Under the pieces are notes generated by a model. The model searched no databases. It worked only from the letters and a program-made list of their open reading frames with translations, and had not been told where the DNA came from. Below, piece by piece: positions 53,241 through 61,623 of a stretch of DNA of 64,000 nucleotides. Origin of the DNA: Roseovarius sp. (GTDB taxonomy: Bacteria; Pseudomonadota; Alphaproteobacteria; Rhodobacterales; Rhodobacteraceae); assembly GCA_021775255.1 (NCBI GenBank), contig JAJFIA010000002.1, positions 49,475 to 113,474 of the forward strand, in the 5' to 3' direction. How positions within the stretch are numbered: the stretch's first letter is position 1; each line of letters begins with the position of its first letter. The translations under genes and the position numbers were made by a program.

Positions 53241-53884
53241 ACTATGATCTGCTGATAATTTACCTTCCTAGTTTGCTAATCATTCTCACGATCTTCACAG
53301 TTGGCGTTGCCAGTCCCGGCCCGGCAACCCTCATGATCCTAGGCACCGCGATGTCTCGAGGTCGGTCGTCGGCCATGGCGCTGGCACTTGGTGTCGTCAC
53401 TGGTTCGTTGTTCTGGGGTTGCATTGCCGCATTCGGGTTCGTCGCGGCTATCAAAGCTTCGGCCAGCCTTTTCACAGCGATGAAGTTGGCGGGCGGGGTG
53501 TACCTATTCTACTTGGCCTTCCGATCTTGGCGGGCGGCGATAACAGCCGATGGTCCGATTCAAGTGCAGTCTGTCACTTCAGTGAGCCTAAGGCGATGCT
53601 ACGTCCATGGCTTGCTCCTTCACCTCACCAACCCAAAAGCACCATTGGTCTGGCTGGCGACGCTTTCTGTCGGGCTGGGTGACATAGCACCGCTGCCATT
53701 TCTAATCTTAGCTATCGTCCTTTGTGAAATCGTCGCGGTCATTGTTTTTGTCGGTTACGCGTTTCTATTTTCTACGCCGACTGCGTCAAAGTTCTACATA
53801 TCGTTTCGCCGCCCATTTGATGCTGTTTTAGGGCTATTGTTCGGAGCCGCAGCGATCAAGATTCTGACTTCACGTGTCAACTAA
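53237..53884 (+). CDS. LysE family amino-acid exporter
   Basis: This 215-residue inner-membrane exporter has about six helices and the LysE/RhtB signature VASPGPATLMILGTAMSRGR, followed by ALALGVVTGSLFWG and the conserved LLLHLTNPKAPLVWLA. It probably exports an amino acid or derivative. The start is GTG at 53237, overlapping the VOC stop (GTGA), so the pair is one operon, perhaps for tolerance of a toxic metabolite. About 240 bp without a gene follows, before the convergent aldehyde dehydrogenase. Confidence 0.87.
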   Translation: MNYDLLIIYLPSLLIILTIFTVGVASPGPATLMILGTAMSRGRSSAMALALGVVTGSLFWGCIAAFGFVAAIKASASLFTAMKLAGGVYLFYLAFRSWRAAITADGPIQVQSVTSVSLRRCYVHGLLLHLTNPKAPLVWLATLSVGLGDIAPLPFLILAIVLCEIVAVIVFVGYAFLFSTPTASKFYISFRRPFDAVLGLLFGAAAIKILTSRVN

Positions 53885-54123
53885 AGTCCCTTCTGTTGCG
53901 ACCGGTCGTGTTCGTGTGCGTCGGATGAGAGAGATCCATTTGCCAATAAGTGACCATTCGTCCGCCCGGCAGCATTAGTCAATTTGGGCTCAATCCTGCT
54001 ATTCGTTGCATTTTCCGGCAAGACCGCTTCCGGGCAGGGAAAGAACTATATGTCGCCTGACACGTAATTATCAACATGTCTGGATTGGCAGTGATACACG
54101 CCGCCAAAACGGGCGTCCACATA

Positions 54124-55566
54124 TCAAACCCCTTCCGCCCAGCCGGAAACGGATTTCACCTCGATGAAATCCTCAATCCCCCAGGTGCCGCCTTCGCGGC
54201 CATTGCCGGATTGTTTCATGCCGCCAAACGGTGCCCCTGCCCCGCGCGACAGCCCGTTCATCTCAACCATGCCTGACCGCAATGCGCGCGCCACCCGATT
54301 GGCGCGGGCCGGATCACTGGTTTGCACATAATTGGTCAGGCCGTAGGGCGTGTCATTGGCGATGGATATACCCTCTTCTTCGCTGTCAAACGGGATGATC
54401 GACAGCACCGGCCCAAAGATTTCCTCGGCTGCGATGGTCATGTCATTGCGCACATCGGCAAATACCGTGGGTCTGACATAATATCCCCGGTTCAGCCCGT
54501 CCGGGCGGCCCGTACCACCGGCAATCAGGCGTGCGCCCTCATCAATACCCACTTGGATCAACCGCTGGATTTTCTCAAACTGCACCGCATTCACCACCGG
54601 ACCGATATGATTGCCCTCGATACCCGCCGGGCCGACGCTGATCTTGGCCGCCACTTCAGCGGCAGATTCCACCGCGCTGTCATAAATCTCACGCTGCACC
54701 AGCATGCGTGTGGGCGCATTGCATGATTGACCGGTGTTGTTCATGCAGCGCAAAACCCCGCGCTTCACGGCCTTCTCATCGGCATCGGCAAATATCAGAT
54801 TGGCCCCCTTGCCCCCAAGCTCAAGGCTTACCCGCTTGAGAGAATTGGCAGCGGATTTTGAAATCAGTTTGCCCGCGCGCGAGGAGCCGGTAAAGCTGAT
54901 CATATCCACGCCAGGATGTGCTGAAAGCTGGCTGCCAACGCCCGCGCCATCGCCGTTAAGAAGGTTGAACACACCGGCAGGAAAACCAGCAGCATCAACC
55001 ATTTCAGCAAATAACAAAGCCGATAACGGCGATTCCTCGGATGGTTTCAGCACCATGGTACAGCCGGCAATCAACGCGGCAATCACCTTGAGCGTGATCT
55101 GGTTCATCGGCCAGTTCCACGGCGTGATCAGCGCACACACACCAACCGGCTCATGCAATATCCGGTCGCCGGGGGCATGATCGCCAAGCGGCATGTCAAA
55201 CTGATATGCCTTGCCCGCCCGGATCAGGCTTTTGATATGGCCCAGCCCCGCGCCCACCTGTTGCTGGCGCGACATGTCTATCGGCGCACCCATCTCAAGG
55301 CTGATCGCCTGCGCCATGTCCTCGGACCGCGATTGGTAGACCTCCAGCAGCTTTTCAATCAGTGCAATACGCTCCTGCGGCGGCGTGTTCATCCACCCGG
55401 GAAAGGCCGCGCGTGCGGCGGCCACGGCGGCATCGGTATCGGCCTCACCGCCCAGAGAAATAACCGCACAGGGTTCTTCATTCGAGGGGTTAATGACGGC
55501 GTGATCATTGTCCACAGCCGGATTTACCCATGTGCCGTTGATATAAAACTGACGTTTCTCGATCAT
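54124..55566 (-). CDS. Aldehyde dehydrogenase family protein
   Basis: This 480-residue NAD(P)-dependent dehydrogenase oxidises an aldehyde to an acid. The N-terminal half contains ALITPWNWPMNQITLKV and the cofactor loop FTGSSRAGKLI; the general base Glu is in LELGGKGANLIF; the nucleophile Cys is in NTGQSCNAPTRML at about residue 281. EEIFGPVLSIIPFD is conserved. The natural aldehyde is unknown. ATG 55566 has AAGGA seven bases upstream. It stands alone and is divergent from the peroxiredoxin gene. Confidence 0.93.
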   Translation of the reverse strand: MIEKRQFYINGTWVNPAVDNDHAVINPSNEEPCAVISLGGEADTDAAVAAARAAFPGWMNTPPQERIALIEKLLEVYQSRSEDMAQAISLEMGAPIDMSRQQQVGAGLGHIKSLIRAGKAYQFDMPLGDHAPGDRILHEPVGVCALITPWNWPMNQITLKVIAALIAGCTMVLKPSEESPLSALLFAEMVDAAGFPAGVFNLLNGDGAGVGSQLSAHPGVDMISFTGSSRAGKLISKSAANSLKRVSLELGGKGANLIFADADEKAVKRGVLRCMNNTGQSCNAPTRMLVQREIYDSAVESAAEVAAKISVGPAGIEGNHIGPVVNAVQFEKIQRLIQVGIDEGARLIAGGTGRPDGLNRGYYVRPTVFADVRNDMTIAAEEIFGPVLSIIPFDSEEEGISIANDTPYGLTNYVQTSDPARANRVARALRSGMVEMNGLSRGAGAPFGGMKQSGNGREGGTWGIEDFIEVKSVSGWAEGV

Positions 55567-55719
55567 GATGTTTTCCTTGCAAATAGCCCCAATGGCAGAT
55601 TCTTCCGGCATAGCCTGTCATCTGGGGCAGGATGCCGCAAGAGGGGTTGATGCAAATTCCTGATTTGAGGGTTATGTAGGGGGCAGATGATTCTAATAAC
55701 CCTAAAAAAGGAAAATCCC

Positions 55720-56373
55720 ATGTCCCTTCGCATTAACGATACCGTCCCCGATTTCACCGCCGAAACCGATCTCGGCAGCATCAGCTTTCACGACTGGATT
55801 GGCGATAGCTGGGCGATTTTGTTCTCCCACCCCAAGGATTTCACCCCGGTCTGCACCACCGAATTCGGCGCCGTGGCCCGGTTGGCGGATGAATGGGACA
55901 AACGCGGCACCAAGGTGATCGGCGTCTCGGTTGACGGCGTGGAAGACCACAAGAAATGGAAAAGCGACATTGAAAAAGTTGGCGGCTCAAAGGCAAAATT
56001 CCCGATCATTGCTGATGAGGAACTGATTGTCTCGAAAGCCTTCGACATGCTGCCCGCCGAGGCCTACCTGCCCGATGGCCGCACCCCCGCCGACAGCGCC
56101 ACAGTGCGCTCGGTCTTTATCATCGGCCCCGATAAGCAACTGAAGCTTTCCATGACCTATCCGATGAATGTGGGCCGCAACTTCTCGGAAGTTTTGCGCG
56201 CGCTCGACGGGCTGCAAACCGCCGCCCGCGCCGGTGTCGCCACCCCGGCCGACTGGCAGCTCGGGCAGGATGTAATCATCCCGCCAACGGTAAGCAACGA
56301 AGATGCCACAGCCAAATTCGGTGAATTCGACACGGTTCTGCCCTATCTGCGCAAAACCAGCCTGCCAGGCTAA
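55720..56373 (+). CDS. 1-Cys peroxiredoxin (Prx6 type)
   Basis: This 217-residue peroxidase reduces H2O2 and alkyl peroxides. The peroxidatic Cys is in PKDFTPVCTTEFGAV and is the only Cys in the protein, so the mechanism is 1-Cys with an external thiol, probably glutathione. The C-terminal dimer domain (VIIPPTVSNEDATAKFG) is that of Prx6. ATG 55720 has AAGGA seven bases upstream. It is a single-gene unit. Confidence 0.94.
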   Translation: MSLRINDTVPDFTAETDLGSISFHDWIGDSWAILFSHPKDFTPVCTTEFGAVARLADEWDKRGTKVIGVSVDGVEDHKKWKSDIEKVGGSKAKFPIIADEELIVSKAFDMLPAEAYLPDGRTPADSATVRSVFIIGPDKQLKLSMTYPMNVGRNFSEVLRALDGLQTAARAGVATPADWQLGQDVIIPPTVSNEDATAKFGEFDTVLPYLRKTSLPG

Positions 56374-56404
56374 GCCACAAGATTTCAGCCAGAAAAACCC
56401 CGAT

Positions 56405-56438
56405 GTTTCTTCTGGCTGAAAATATCCCCGCCGGAGGC
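56405..56438 (-). repeat. Dispersed repeat, CCTCCGGCGGGGATATTT type, minus orientation
   Basis: Read on the minus strand: GCCTCCGGCGGGGATATTTT, then CAGCCAGAAG. This is a near copy of the element at 26460-26493. It lies after the peroxiredoxin gene and before smpB. Confidence 0.65.
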
Positions 56439-56577
56439 ATCCCACCCCCTGCCAAAAGCCCCGCCATGCCTTATATACGTCACATCAGCCAAGACCGCCG
56501 AGGAGGAAGCCGCAGGCTGACGACAAGACATCAGGCGTGCGTGGCACACGCACTCAATAAACCTCAGGACAGCCCCA

Positions 56578-57054
56578 ATGGCGAAGATACCGGAAAACCC
56601 CAATTACAAGGTGATCGCCGAAAACCGGCGGGCGCGCTATGATTATGCCATCGAGGACGATATCGAATGCGGTATCCTCCTTGAGGGCTCCGAGGTCAAA
56701 TCCCTGCGCGTCAACAGCGCCAATATCGCCGAAAGCTATGCCGCCGTGGAAGAGGGCGAGCTGTGGCTGGTCAACAGCTATATCGCCCCCTACGAGCAGG
56801 CCAAGACATTCGGCCACGAAGAAAAGCGCCGCCGTAAGCTGTTGGTTTCACGTAAAGAACTGGCGCGGCTTTGGAGCGATACCCAACGCAAAGGCATGAC
56901 ACTGGTGCCGCTGGTGATGTATTTCAACCACAAGGGTCTGGTCAAAATCAAGATCGGCATCGCCAAGGGCAAAAAGAATTACGACAAACGCGCCACGGAT
57001 GCGCGCCGCGACTGGGGCCGGCAAAAACAACGGCTTCTGCGCCACGGGGAATAA
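56578..57054 (+). CDS. smpB: SsrA-binding protein
   Basis: This 158-residue RNA-binding protein carries tmRNA into stalled ribosomes for trans-translation. Standard SmpB motifs are [37 protein letters not shown] and the basic C-terminal tail [21 protein letters not shown] that mimics mRNA. No tmRNA gene is visible in the window. The first ATG gives the normal length. Confidence 0.96.
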   Translation: MAKIPENPNYKVIAENRRARYDYAIEDDIECGILLEGSEVKSLRVNSANIAESYAAVEEGELWLVNSYIAPYEQAKTFGHEEKRRRKLLVSRKELARLWSDTQRKGMTLVPLVMYFNHKGLVKIKIGIAKGKKNYDKRATDARRDWGRQKQRLLRHGE

Positions 57055-57127
57055 CGCAGGGGTTTTTCCCCTTAGGGCCGGGCCGCTGCTCTGATAGCTA
57101 TCGCTCATCTTATGGAGGGATATGAAC

Positions 57128-57382
57128 ATGGAATTACTGATTGGCCTGATTTCCGGCGCGGTGGGCGGCAATGTTGCCGGCGGTGTGATGAAAAACCTCA
57201 ACCTCGGTGTTCTGGGCAATTCCATTGCCGGGATCGTCGGCGGCGGCATGGGCGGGCAAATCCTGTCGATGGTTGGCGGCGGCGGGCTTGACGGCATTCT
57301 TGGCGCGGTGGCCTCGGGCGGGGTTGGCGGCGGCGTTGTCATGGCGGCGGTCGGCATGATCAAAAAGGCCATGGCTAAATAG
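57128..57382 (+). CDS. Small Gly-rich hydrophobic protein, function unknown
   Basis: This 84-residue protein has about 30 percent glycine in GxxxG-type and Gly-Gly steps (GAVGGNVAGGVM, GIVGGGMGGQIL, GGVGGGVVMAAVGM) and only a few charges, mostly at the end (IKKAMAK). The layout suggests one or two helices lying in or across the membrane. ATG 57128 has GGAGG nine bases upstream; ATG 57122 is too close to it. It is unrelated to its neighbours, smpB and sseA, by any known link. The last codon and stop are part of a 14-bp tandem duplication. Confidence 0.7.
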   Translation: MELLIGLISGAVGGNVAGGVMKNLNLGVLGNSIAGIVGGGMGGQILSMVGGGGLDGILGAVASGGVGGGVVMAAVGMIKKAMAK

Positions 57383-57405
57383 TCCGGGGCCAAATAGTCC
57401 GGGGC
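57377..57405 (+). repeat. 14-bp tandem duplication at the end of the Gly-rich gene
   Basis: AAATAGTCCGGGGC occurs at 57377-57390 and again at 57392-57405. The first copy includes the last Lys codon and the TAG stop. Confidence 0.75.
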
Positions 57406-57429
57406 TATAACCCAAAGATAAAAATTCAG

Positions 57430-57459
57430 GGCCGGGCCATTCTATAATGATGCCCGGCC
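57430..57459 (+). terminator. Hairpin before sseA
   Basis: GGCCGGGC (57430-57437) pairs with GCCCGGCC (57452-57459) over 14 bases. It lies between the Gly-rich gene and sseA and may end the former's transcript; no T-run follows. Confidence 0.5.
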
Positions 57460-57515
57460 TTGCCACGCAGGCCCCCCGGTTGTAGGCAGATATTGTCACA
57501 AACCGAAGGTTCGCC

Positions 57516-58373
57516 ATGGCACAGGATGACCCCAAAACACTTGTCTCAACCAACTGGTTGGCAGAGCATCTGAAAGACCCGGATTTGAGGGTGCTTGACG
57601 GCACATGGCATATGCCATCCACCGGCCGCGATGCTGCGGCGGAATACGCCTCGGCGCATATCCCCGGTGCGCGGTTTTTTGATATTGATGACATCAGCGA
57701 TCAGCGCTCGGAATTGCCCCATATGGTGCCGCCGGTGGAAAAATTCATGTCCCGCCTGCGCGCGATGGGTGTGGGCGACGGCCATCAGGTGGTGGTGTAT
57801 GATGCCATTGGATTGATGTCGGCGGCGCGGGTCTGGTGGCTTTTCCGGCTGATGGGGCAGGAAAATATCGCGGTGCTCGATGGTGGCCTGCCCAAATGGC
57901 TGGCCGAGGGGCGCGGGATTGAGGATTTGCCGCCCATAATCCGCGATCGCCACATGACGGTGCGGCGCCAAAATCACATGGTCAAGGATGTGACACAGGT
58001 ATCCGCCGCCTCCAAGCTCGGTGATTACGAGATCCTTGATGCCCGTTCGGCGGGCCGTTTCAAAGGCACCGCACCCGAGCCGCGCGAAGGGCTGCGCCCG
58101 GGCCATATTCCGGGCTCGAAAAACCTGCCCTATACCGATTTGCTGAACAAGGATGCCACGATGAAAGACCCAGACACCTTGCGCAATATATTTGCGGCCA
58201 CGGGGCTGGATATGGCCAAACCGGTGATCACAACCTGCGGCTCGGGTGTTACCGCCGCCATCCTCAGCCTGGCGCTGGAGCGCATTGGAAAAACCGATCA
58301 TGCGGTTTATGATGGCTCCTGGACAGAATGGGGGGCCTCACCCACCATGCCCGTGGCCACCGGAGAGGCCTGA
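57516..58373 (+). CDS. sseA: 3-mercaptopyruvate sulfurtransferase
   Basis: This 285-residue two-domain rhodanese transfers sulfur from 3-mercaptopyruvate to a thiol or cyanide. The N-terminal domain is inactive (no loop Cys). The C-terminal domain ends with the active loop CGSGVTAA, Cys at about 241; the CGSGVT form marks MST rather than thiosulfate rhodanese. The next gene, an aminotransferase, overlaps its stop by one base and could make the mercaptopyruvate from cysteine. Confidence 0.93.
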   Translation: MAQDDPKTLVSTNWLAEHLKDPDLRVLDGTWHMPSTGRDAAAEYASAHIPGARFFDIDDISDQRSELPHMVPPVEKFMSRLRAMGVGDGHQVVVYDAIGLMSAARVWWLFRLMGQENIAVLDGGLPKWLAEGRGIEDLPPIIRDRHMTVRRQNHMVKDVTQVSAASKLGDYEILDARSAGRFKGTAPEPREGLRPGHIPGSKNLPYTDLLNKDATMKDPDTLRNIFAATGLDMAKPVITTCGSGVTAAILSLALERIGKTDHAVYDGSWTEWGASPTMPVATGEA

Positions 58374-59557
58374 TGCTGAATGCCCTGACCCCCCGCTCGG
58401 CCGGAACCATCGGCGATTTGATGCAGCGGTTTCGCGATGATCCCCGGCCCGGTAAAATTGACCTCGGCGTGGGGCTTTACCGCAATGAGCAGGGTGCAAC
58501 CCCCGTCATGCGCGCCGTGAAAGCCGCCGAAAATCAGCTATGGCAGGTTGAAGACAGCAAATCCTATGTTGAGCTGGCCGGCGGGCCTGCCTTCACCGAT
58601 CTGATGACAACGGTTTTGCTGGGCAATGCCGTGGCGCGCGATTGCATTTCCGCCACGGCGGTTCCCGGTGGCACCGGGGCGGTGCGTCAGGCGTTTGAGC
58701 TGATCGTGCTGGCCAATCCCGAAGCGCGGATATTCATATCGGATCCAACATGGCCCAACCACCTGAGCATGCTGGATTATCTGAAAATTGAAACCAGCCC
58801 CTATCGCTATCTGGATGCGGCCAGCAATGCTGTGGATTTTGCCGGAATGATGGCTGATCTGGAGGCGGTGAAACCCGGCGATGTGGTGCTTTTGCATGGC
58901 TGTTGTCACAATCCTACCGGGGCCAACCTCAACCTGACCGAATGGCAGGCGGTGTGTGATCTGCTCAATCGCAAGGGTGCCGTGCCGATGATTGACATCG
59001 CCTATCAGGGCTTTGGCGACGGGCTTGAGCCGGACGCGGCAGGCACAAGGCTGGTGGCATCCTCCTGCCCCGAGACATTGATTGCCGCAAGCTGTTCAAA
59101 GAATTTCAGCATCTACCGTGAACGCGCCGGGATATTGCTTGTGGTGGCGCAGAATACGGGGCTGCGCGCGGTAACGCAGGGCAATCTGGCCTATCTCAAC
59201 CGGCAGAATTATTCCTTTCCGCCCGATCACGGCGCGCGGCTGGTGTCGATGATTTTGGGTGACGAGGCCCTGCGCGCCGAATGGCAGGCTGAACTGGAAG
59301 AGATGCGCCTGGGTATGCTGGGGCTGCGCGAGACGCTGGCGGCAGAATTGCAGCACCTGTCAGGCTCTGACAGGTTTGGCTTTCTGGCGCAGCATCGCGG
59401 CATGTTTTCCCGGCTTGGCATCAGCCCTGAACAGGTTGAAAAACTGCGGGCGGAGCATGCGATTTACATGCTGGGCGACAGCCGGATGAATATCGCCGGG
59501 TTGAACAGTGAAACCATACCGATTGTTGCAAGGGCGATTGTCAACACACAGAACTAG
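58373..59557 (+). CDS. Aromatic amino acid / aspartate aminotransferase (TyrB/AspC-like)
   Basis: This 394-residue fold-type I PLP enzyme belongs to the Iα aminotransferases that act on aspartate and aromatic amino acids. PLP Lys is in AASCSKNFSIYRERAG at about residue 242. LLHGCCHNPTGANL and IDIAYQGFGDGLEPDA are family motifs. The Arg that binds the alpha-carboxylate lies in GDSRMNIAGL. The gene is translationally coupled to sseA (TGATG), which suggests a role with cysteine: transamination to 3-mercaptopyruvate. This link is inferred; the enzyme itself likely has wide specificity. Confidence 0.92.
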   Translation: MLNALTPRSAGTIGDLMQRFRDDPRPGKIDLGVGLYRNEQGATPVMRAVKAAENQLWQVEDSKSYVELAGGPAFTDLMTTVLLGNAVARDCISATAVPGGTGAVRQAFELIVLANPEARIFISDPTWPNHLSMLDYLKIETSPYRYLDAASNAVDFAGMMADLEAVKPGDVVLLHGCCHNPTGANLNLTEWQAVCDLLNRKGAVPMIDIAYQGFGDGLEPDAAGTRLVASSCPETLIAASCSKNFSIYRERAGILLVVAQNTGLRAVTQGNLAYLNRQNYSFPPDHGARLVSMILGDEALRAEWQAELEEMRLGMLGLRETLAAELQHLSGSDRFGFLAQHRGMFSRLGISPEQVEKLRAEHAIYMLGDSRMNIAGLNSETIPIVARAIVNTQN

Positions 59558-59566
59558 CCGACCCTT

Positions 59567-59635
59567 GGTAGGGCGGGCTTCAGCCCGCCACCCGGTTGTC
59601 GTGCAAAAGGGTGGCGGGCTGAAGCCCGCCCTACC
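59567..59635. repeat. 27-bp perfect inverted repeat (GGTAGGGCGGGCTTC type)
   Basis: Arms 59567-59593 and 59609-59635 are exact complements around 15 bases; each arm is itself palindromic (GGCGGGCTTCAGCCCGCC). It belongs to the same general REP-like group as the elements at 22898 and 62821. Its place right behind the aminotransferase gene may let it end transcription. Confidence 0.75.
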
Positions 59636-59660
59636 ATAACCACTTATAACTGGGTTGAAC

Positions 59661-60365
59661 ATGAAGCGCAGGGCAGATATCCATGACATTGCTTTTGCCG
59701 TGATCCGCGCCCGGATGCGCCTGCATTTCACGCTCATGCCCAAGGGGAACCGGGCGCGGCGCATGTATTTTGTCATCGGCCATCCGCGCAACGGCACCAC
59801 CACCCTGCACAAGCTGTTTGAGGCCAATGGTATCAACAGCTTACACAGCTCAGCCGATTGGCCGGTGGCGCGCCATGACGGGTTTTCGGATTTTGGCCAG
59901 CTCCGCCCGGTGGCCGCCTATGACAGGGCCTATCCCAAGGCCAGATTCATCCTCAATTTCCGCCCCTTGCGCAGCTATCTGATCAGCATCGCAACCCATC
60001 ATCAGCGCAGTTTCAGCCCGCAGAATTTTGTTAATGAAATCTGGCGCAGGGCGGATTATTTCGCCTGGGCCCTTCGCTATTTCACCCACCGGGATGATTT
60101 TATCGCCGTCAATATCGAGGCCCCGACGGCGCTGCAGGCGGTGGCGGATTTTTGCGATTTTACCGTGGCCGAGCCAACCGGAGGGCGCGTGCATAACGCC
60201 TCAAGCCGGGCCATATCCAAGGAAAACCTGCACAATATTGAAACCGCGCTTGCGGCGCTGGATCTGTCGGATGAAGCCGGCAAAGGCTGTCTGGTCTCAC
60301 GGCTTCACGGGGCGGATTATGATGATCTCATCAGGATGCGCGACAGTATCCGGTTTCTGGAATAA
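59661..60365 (+). CDS. Sulfotransferase-like protein
   Basis: This 234-residue protein has a 5'-phosphosulfate-binding loop near the start: FVIGHPRNGTTTLHKLF (37-53), the sulfotransferase version of a P-loop. A later Arg/Ser block (ILNFRPLRSYLISIATHH, about 107-124) matches the 3'-phosphate-binding motif. It would transfer a sulfuryl group from PAPS to a sugar, lipid or other acceptor; none is indicated by the neighbours. It is short for the family. ATG 59661 is chosen; TTG 59655 is upstream. Confidence 0.75.
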   Translation: MKRRADIHDIAFAVIRARMRLHFTLMPKGNRARRMYFVIGHPRNGTTTLHKLFEANGINSLHSSADWPVARHDGFSDFGQLRPVAAYDRAYPKARFILNFRPLRSYLISIATHHQRSFSPQNFVNEIWRRADYFAWALRYFTHRDDFIAVNIEAPTALQAVADFCDFTVAEPTGGRVHNASSRAISKENLHNIETALAALDLSDEAGKGCLVSRLHGADYDDLIRMRDSIRFLE

Positions 60366-60376
60366 CCCCCCAGAGT

Positions 60377-61039
60377 TCAGGTCACAAAGGCGGCATTGCG
60401 CGGCCTGATAAATATCGACAGGGCCATCAGGCTGAAGACCAACTCATAAACCTCCCACTGATACAGCATTGTGACCGATGCCATCACCCCCGAGGCGATC
60501 ACGATAACCACCATATGCCGGATATGAGGCACCGGAAGGGCCAGCCGGTTTGCCATCCGCCGAGCCGGGCCGCTCAGCGCATAGGCCAAAGGCAGAGCAG
60601 CCAGATAGAGCAGCAAGACCAGTGTAAGGCCATTGCCGAACAGGGTTTTTGCCAGCCTGATATTGCCGATCACCAGATTATGGAGATTGGTCTGGTGCTG
60701 GGCATTGGCGGCATTGAAAAAAGCACCCGATTCCCAGCCGAATATGCGCTGACCCCAGGATATTTCCTCGCCCGATGCGAAAAAGAACAGGAAGGCATAA
60801 AAACCCGTCAAAGCCGCGGCCCACAGCCTGCCTTTGCCAAGCAGTGACAGAGCGTTGCGAGCCAAAACGAGGCTCGACAGCAAGAGGCATATGGCCGTGC
60901 CCCATTCCACCGGGCCGTCTTCGATTGCAAACCAGTTGCTGAATGCGGCCGGATCGGTGTTGTAATAGATCACCGTGACGATCAGGCTGAGAATAGCCAG
61001 GGAGAATAATATCCGGTCAATCTGTTTCAGGCGGGGCAT
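60377..61039 (-). CDS. Membrane protein of unknown function with GEEISWGQR motif
   Basis: This 220-residue protein has about six predicted membrane helices. A conserved-looking motif ASGEEISWGQRIFGW lies near residue 90 and is followed by a His/Asn-rich loop (NAQHQTNLHNLVIGN). The acidic pair in GEEISW and the His residues could form a metal or catalytic site at the membrane face. No characterised family is recognised. ATG 61039 is chosen; the frame is open 15 codons further. It ends 11 bp from the convergent sulfotransferase-like gene. Confidence 0.72.
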   Translation of the reverse strand: MPRLKQIDRILFSLAILSLIVTVIYYNTDPAAFSNWFAIEDGPVEWGTAICLLLSSLVLARNALSLLGKGRLWAAALTGFYAFLFFFASGEEISWGQRIFGWESGAFFNAANAQHQTNLHNLVIGNIRLAKTLFGNGLTLVLLLYLAALPLAYALSGPARRMANRLALPVPHIRHMVVIVIASGVMASVTMLYQWEVYELVFSLMALSIFIRPRNAAFVT

Positions 61040-61165
61040 GCAGCGCTTTCGAAAATGATCCTGACCAGATAGGCGAGAGGGCAAACCGTATCAAGGTTTA
61101 TCGCGGCTCACGAGCGATCTGCGGCGGGTACGGGTGCAAGGCCCGGCCTTTGCCTTGATCCTTAA

Positions 61166-61507
61166 CTACGCTGATTTGAGTTTGTGCCCCACCTGAACAA
61201 TCGCATCCAATGCCGGGATAAGCTCAAATCCCAGCGCGGTGAGCTGATATTCAACCGACGGCGGTGAGGTGGGCAATACATGGCGTGTCAGCACGCCGCG
61301 TTGCTCAAGCTCACTCAGGCGGGTGGACAATACTTTGGATGTCACCGGCGGAATATCGGCCTTCAGCTCGCTGAAGCGGCGCGGACCGGCGCGCAGGCAC
61401 CAGATAACATTGGGTGCCCAGGCCCCGGCAATCACCGCCATGCATTCGGTCAGCATGCAGGGCTGAGGCGGTTTTGGGCTGATATTCTTACGCATTTTCA
61501 GGGCCAT
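61166..61507 (-). CDS. HxlR family winged-helix transcriptional regulator
   Basis: This 113-residue regulator has the HxlR winged helix: CMLTECMAVIAGAWAPNVIWCLRAGPRRFSEL, VTSKVLSTRLSELEQRGVLTR and VEYQLTALGFELIPAL. Cys17 and Cys22 near the N-terminus could act as a redox or electrophile sensor, as in YodB/HypR. It is divergent from a GST operon across 116 bp that contains a GTATC-N5-GATAC palindrome, so it probably controls that operon. Confidence 0.9.
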   Translation of the reverse strand: MALKMRKNISPKPPQPCMLTECMAVIAGAWAPNVIWCLRAGPRRFSELKADIPPVTSKVLSTRLSELEQRGVLTRHVLPTSPPSVEYQLTALGFELIPALDAIVQVGHKLKSA

Positions 61508-61547
61508 TGAAAGATACCTGGTTACCGTGGGGAAATCTGAAATTTGA

Positions 61548-61562
61548 GTATCTTATAGATAC
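61548..61562. promoter_or_regulatory. Putative HxlR operator
   Basis: GTATC and GATAC flank TTATA, midway between the divergent HxlR and GST genes. A half-site GATACC also occurs at 61513-61518. The spacing and half-sites are of the kind known for HxlR-type regulators. Confidence 0.55.
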
Positions 61563-61623
61563 CATATTGTCAAAGGAAACCATTATGCGCAGGTAAGGAG
61601 CGTCAAACCAAAGGAGAGCTGAC

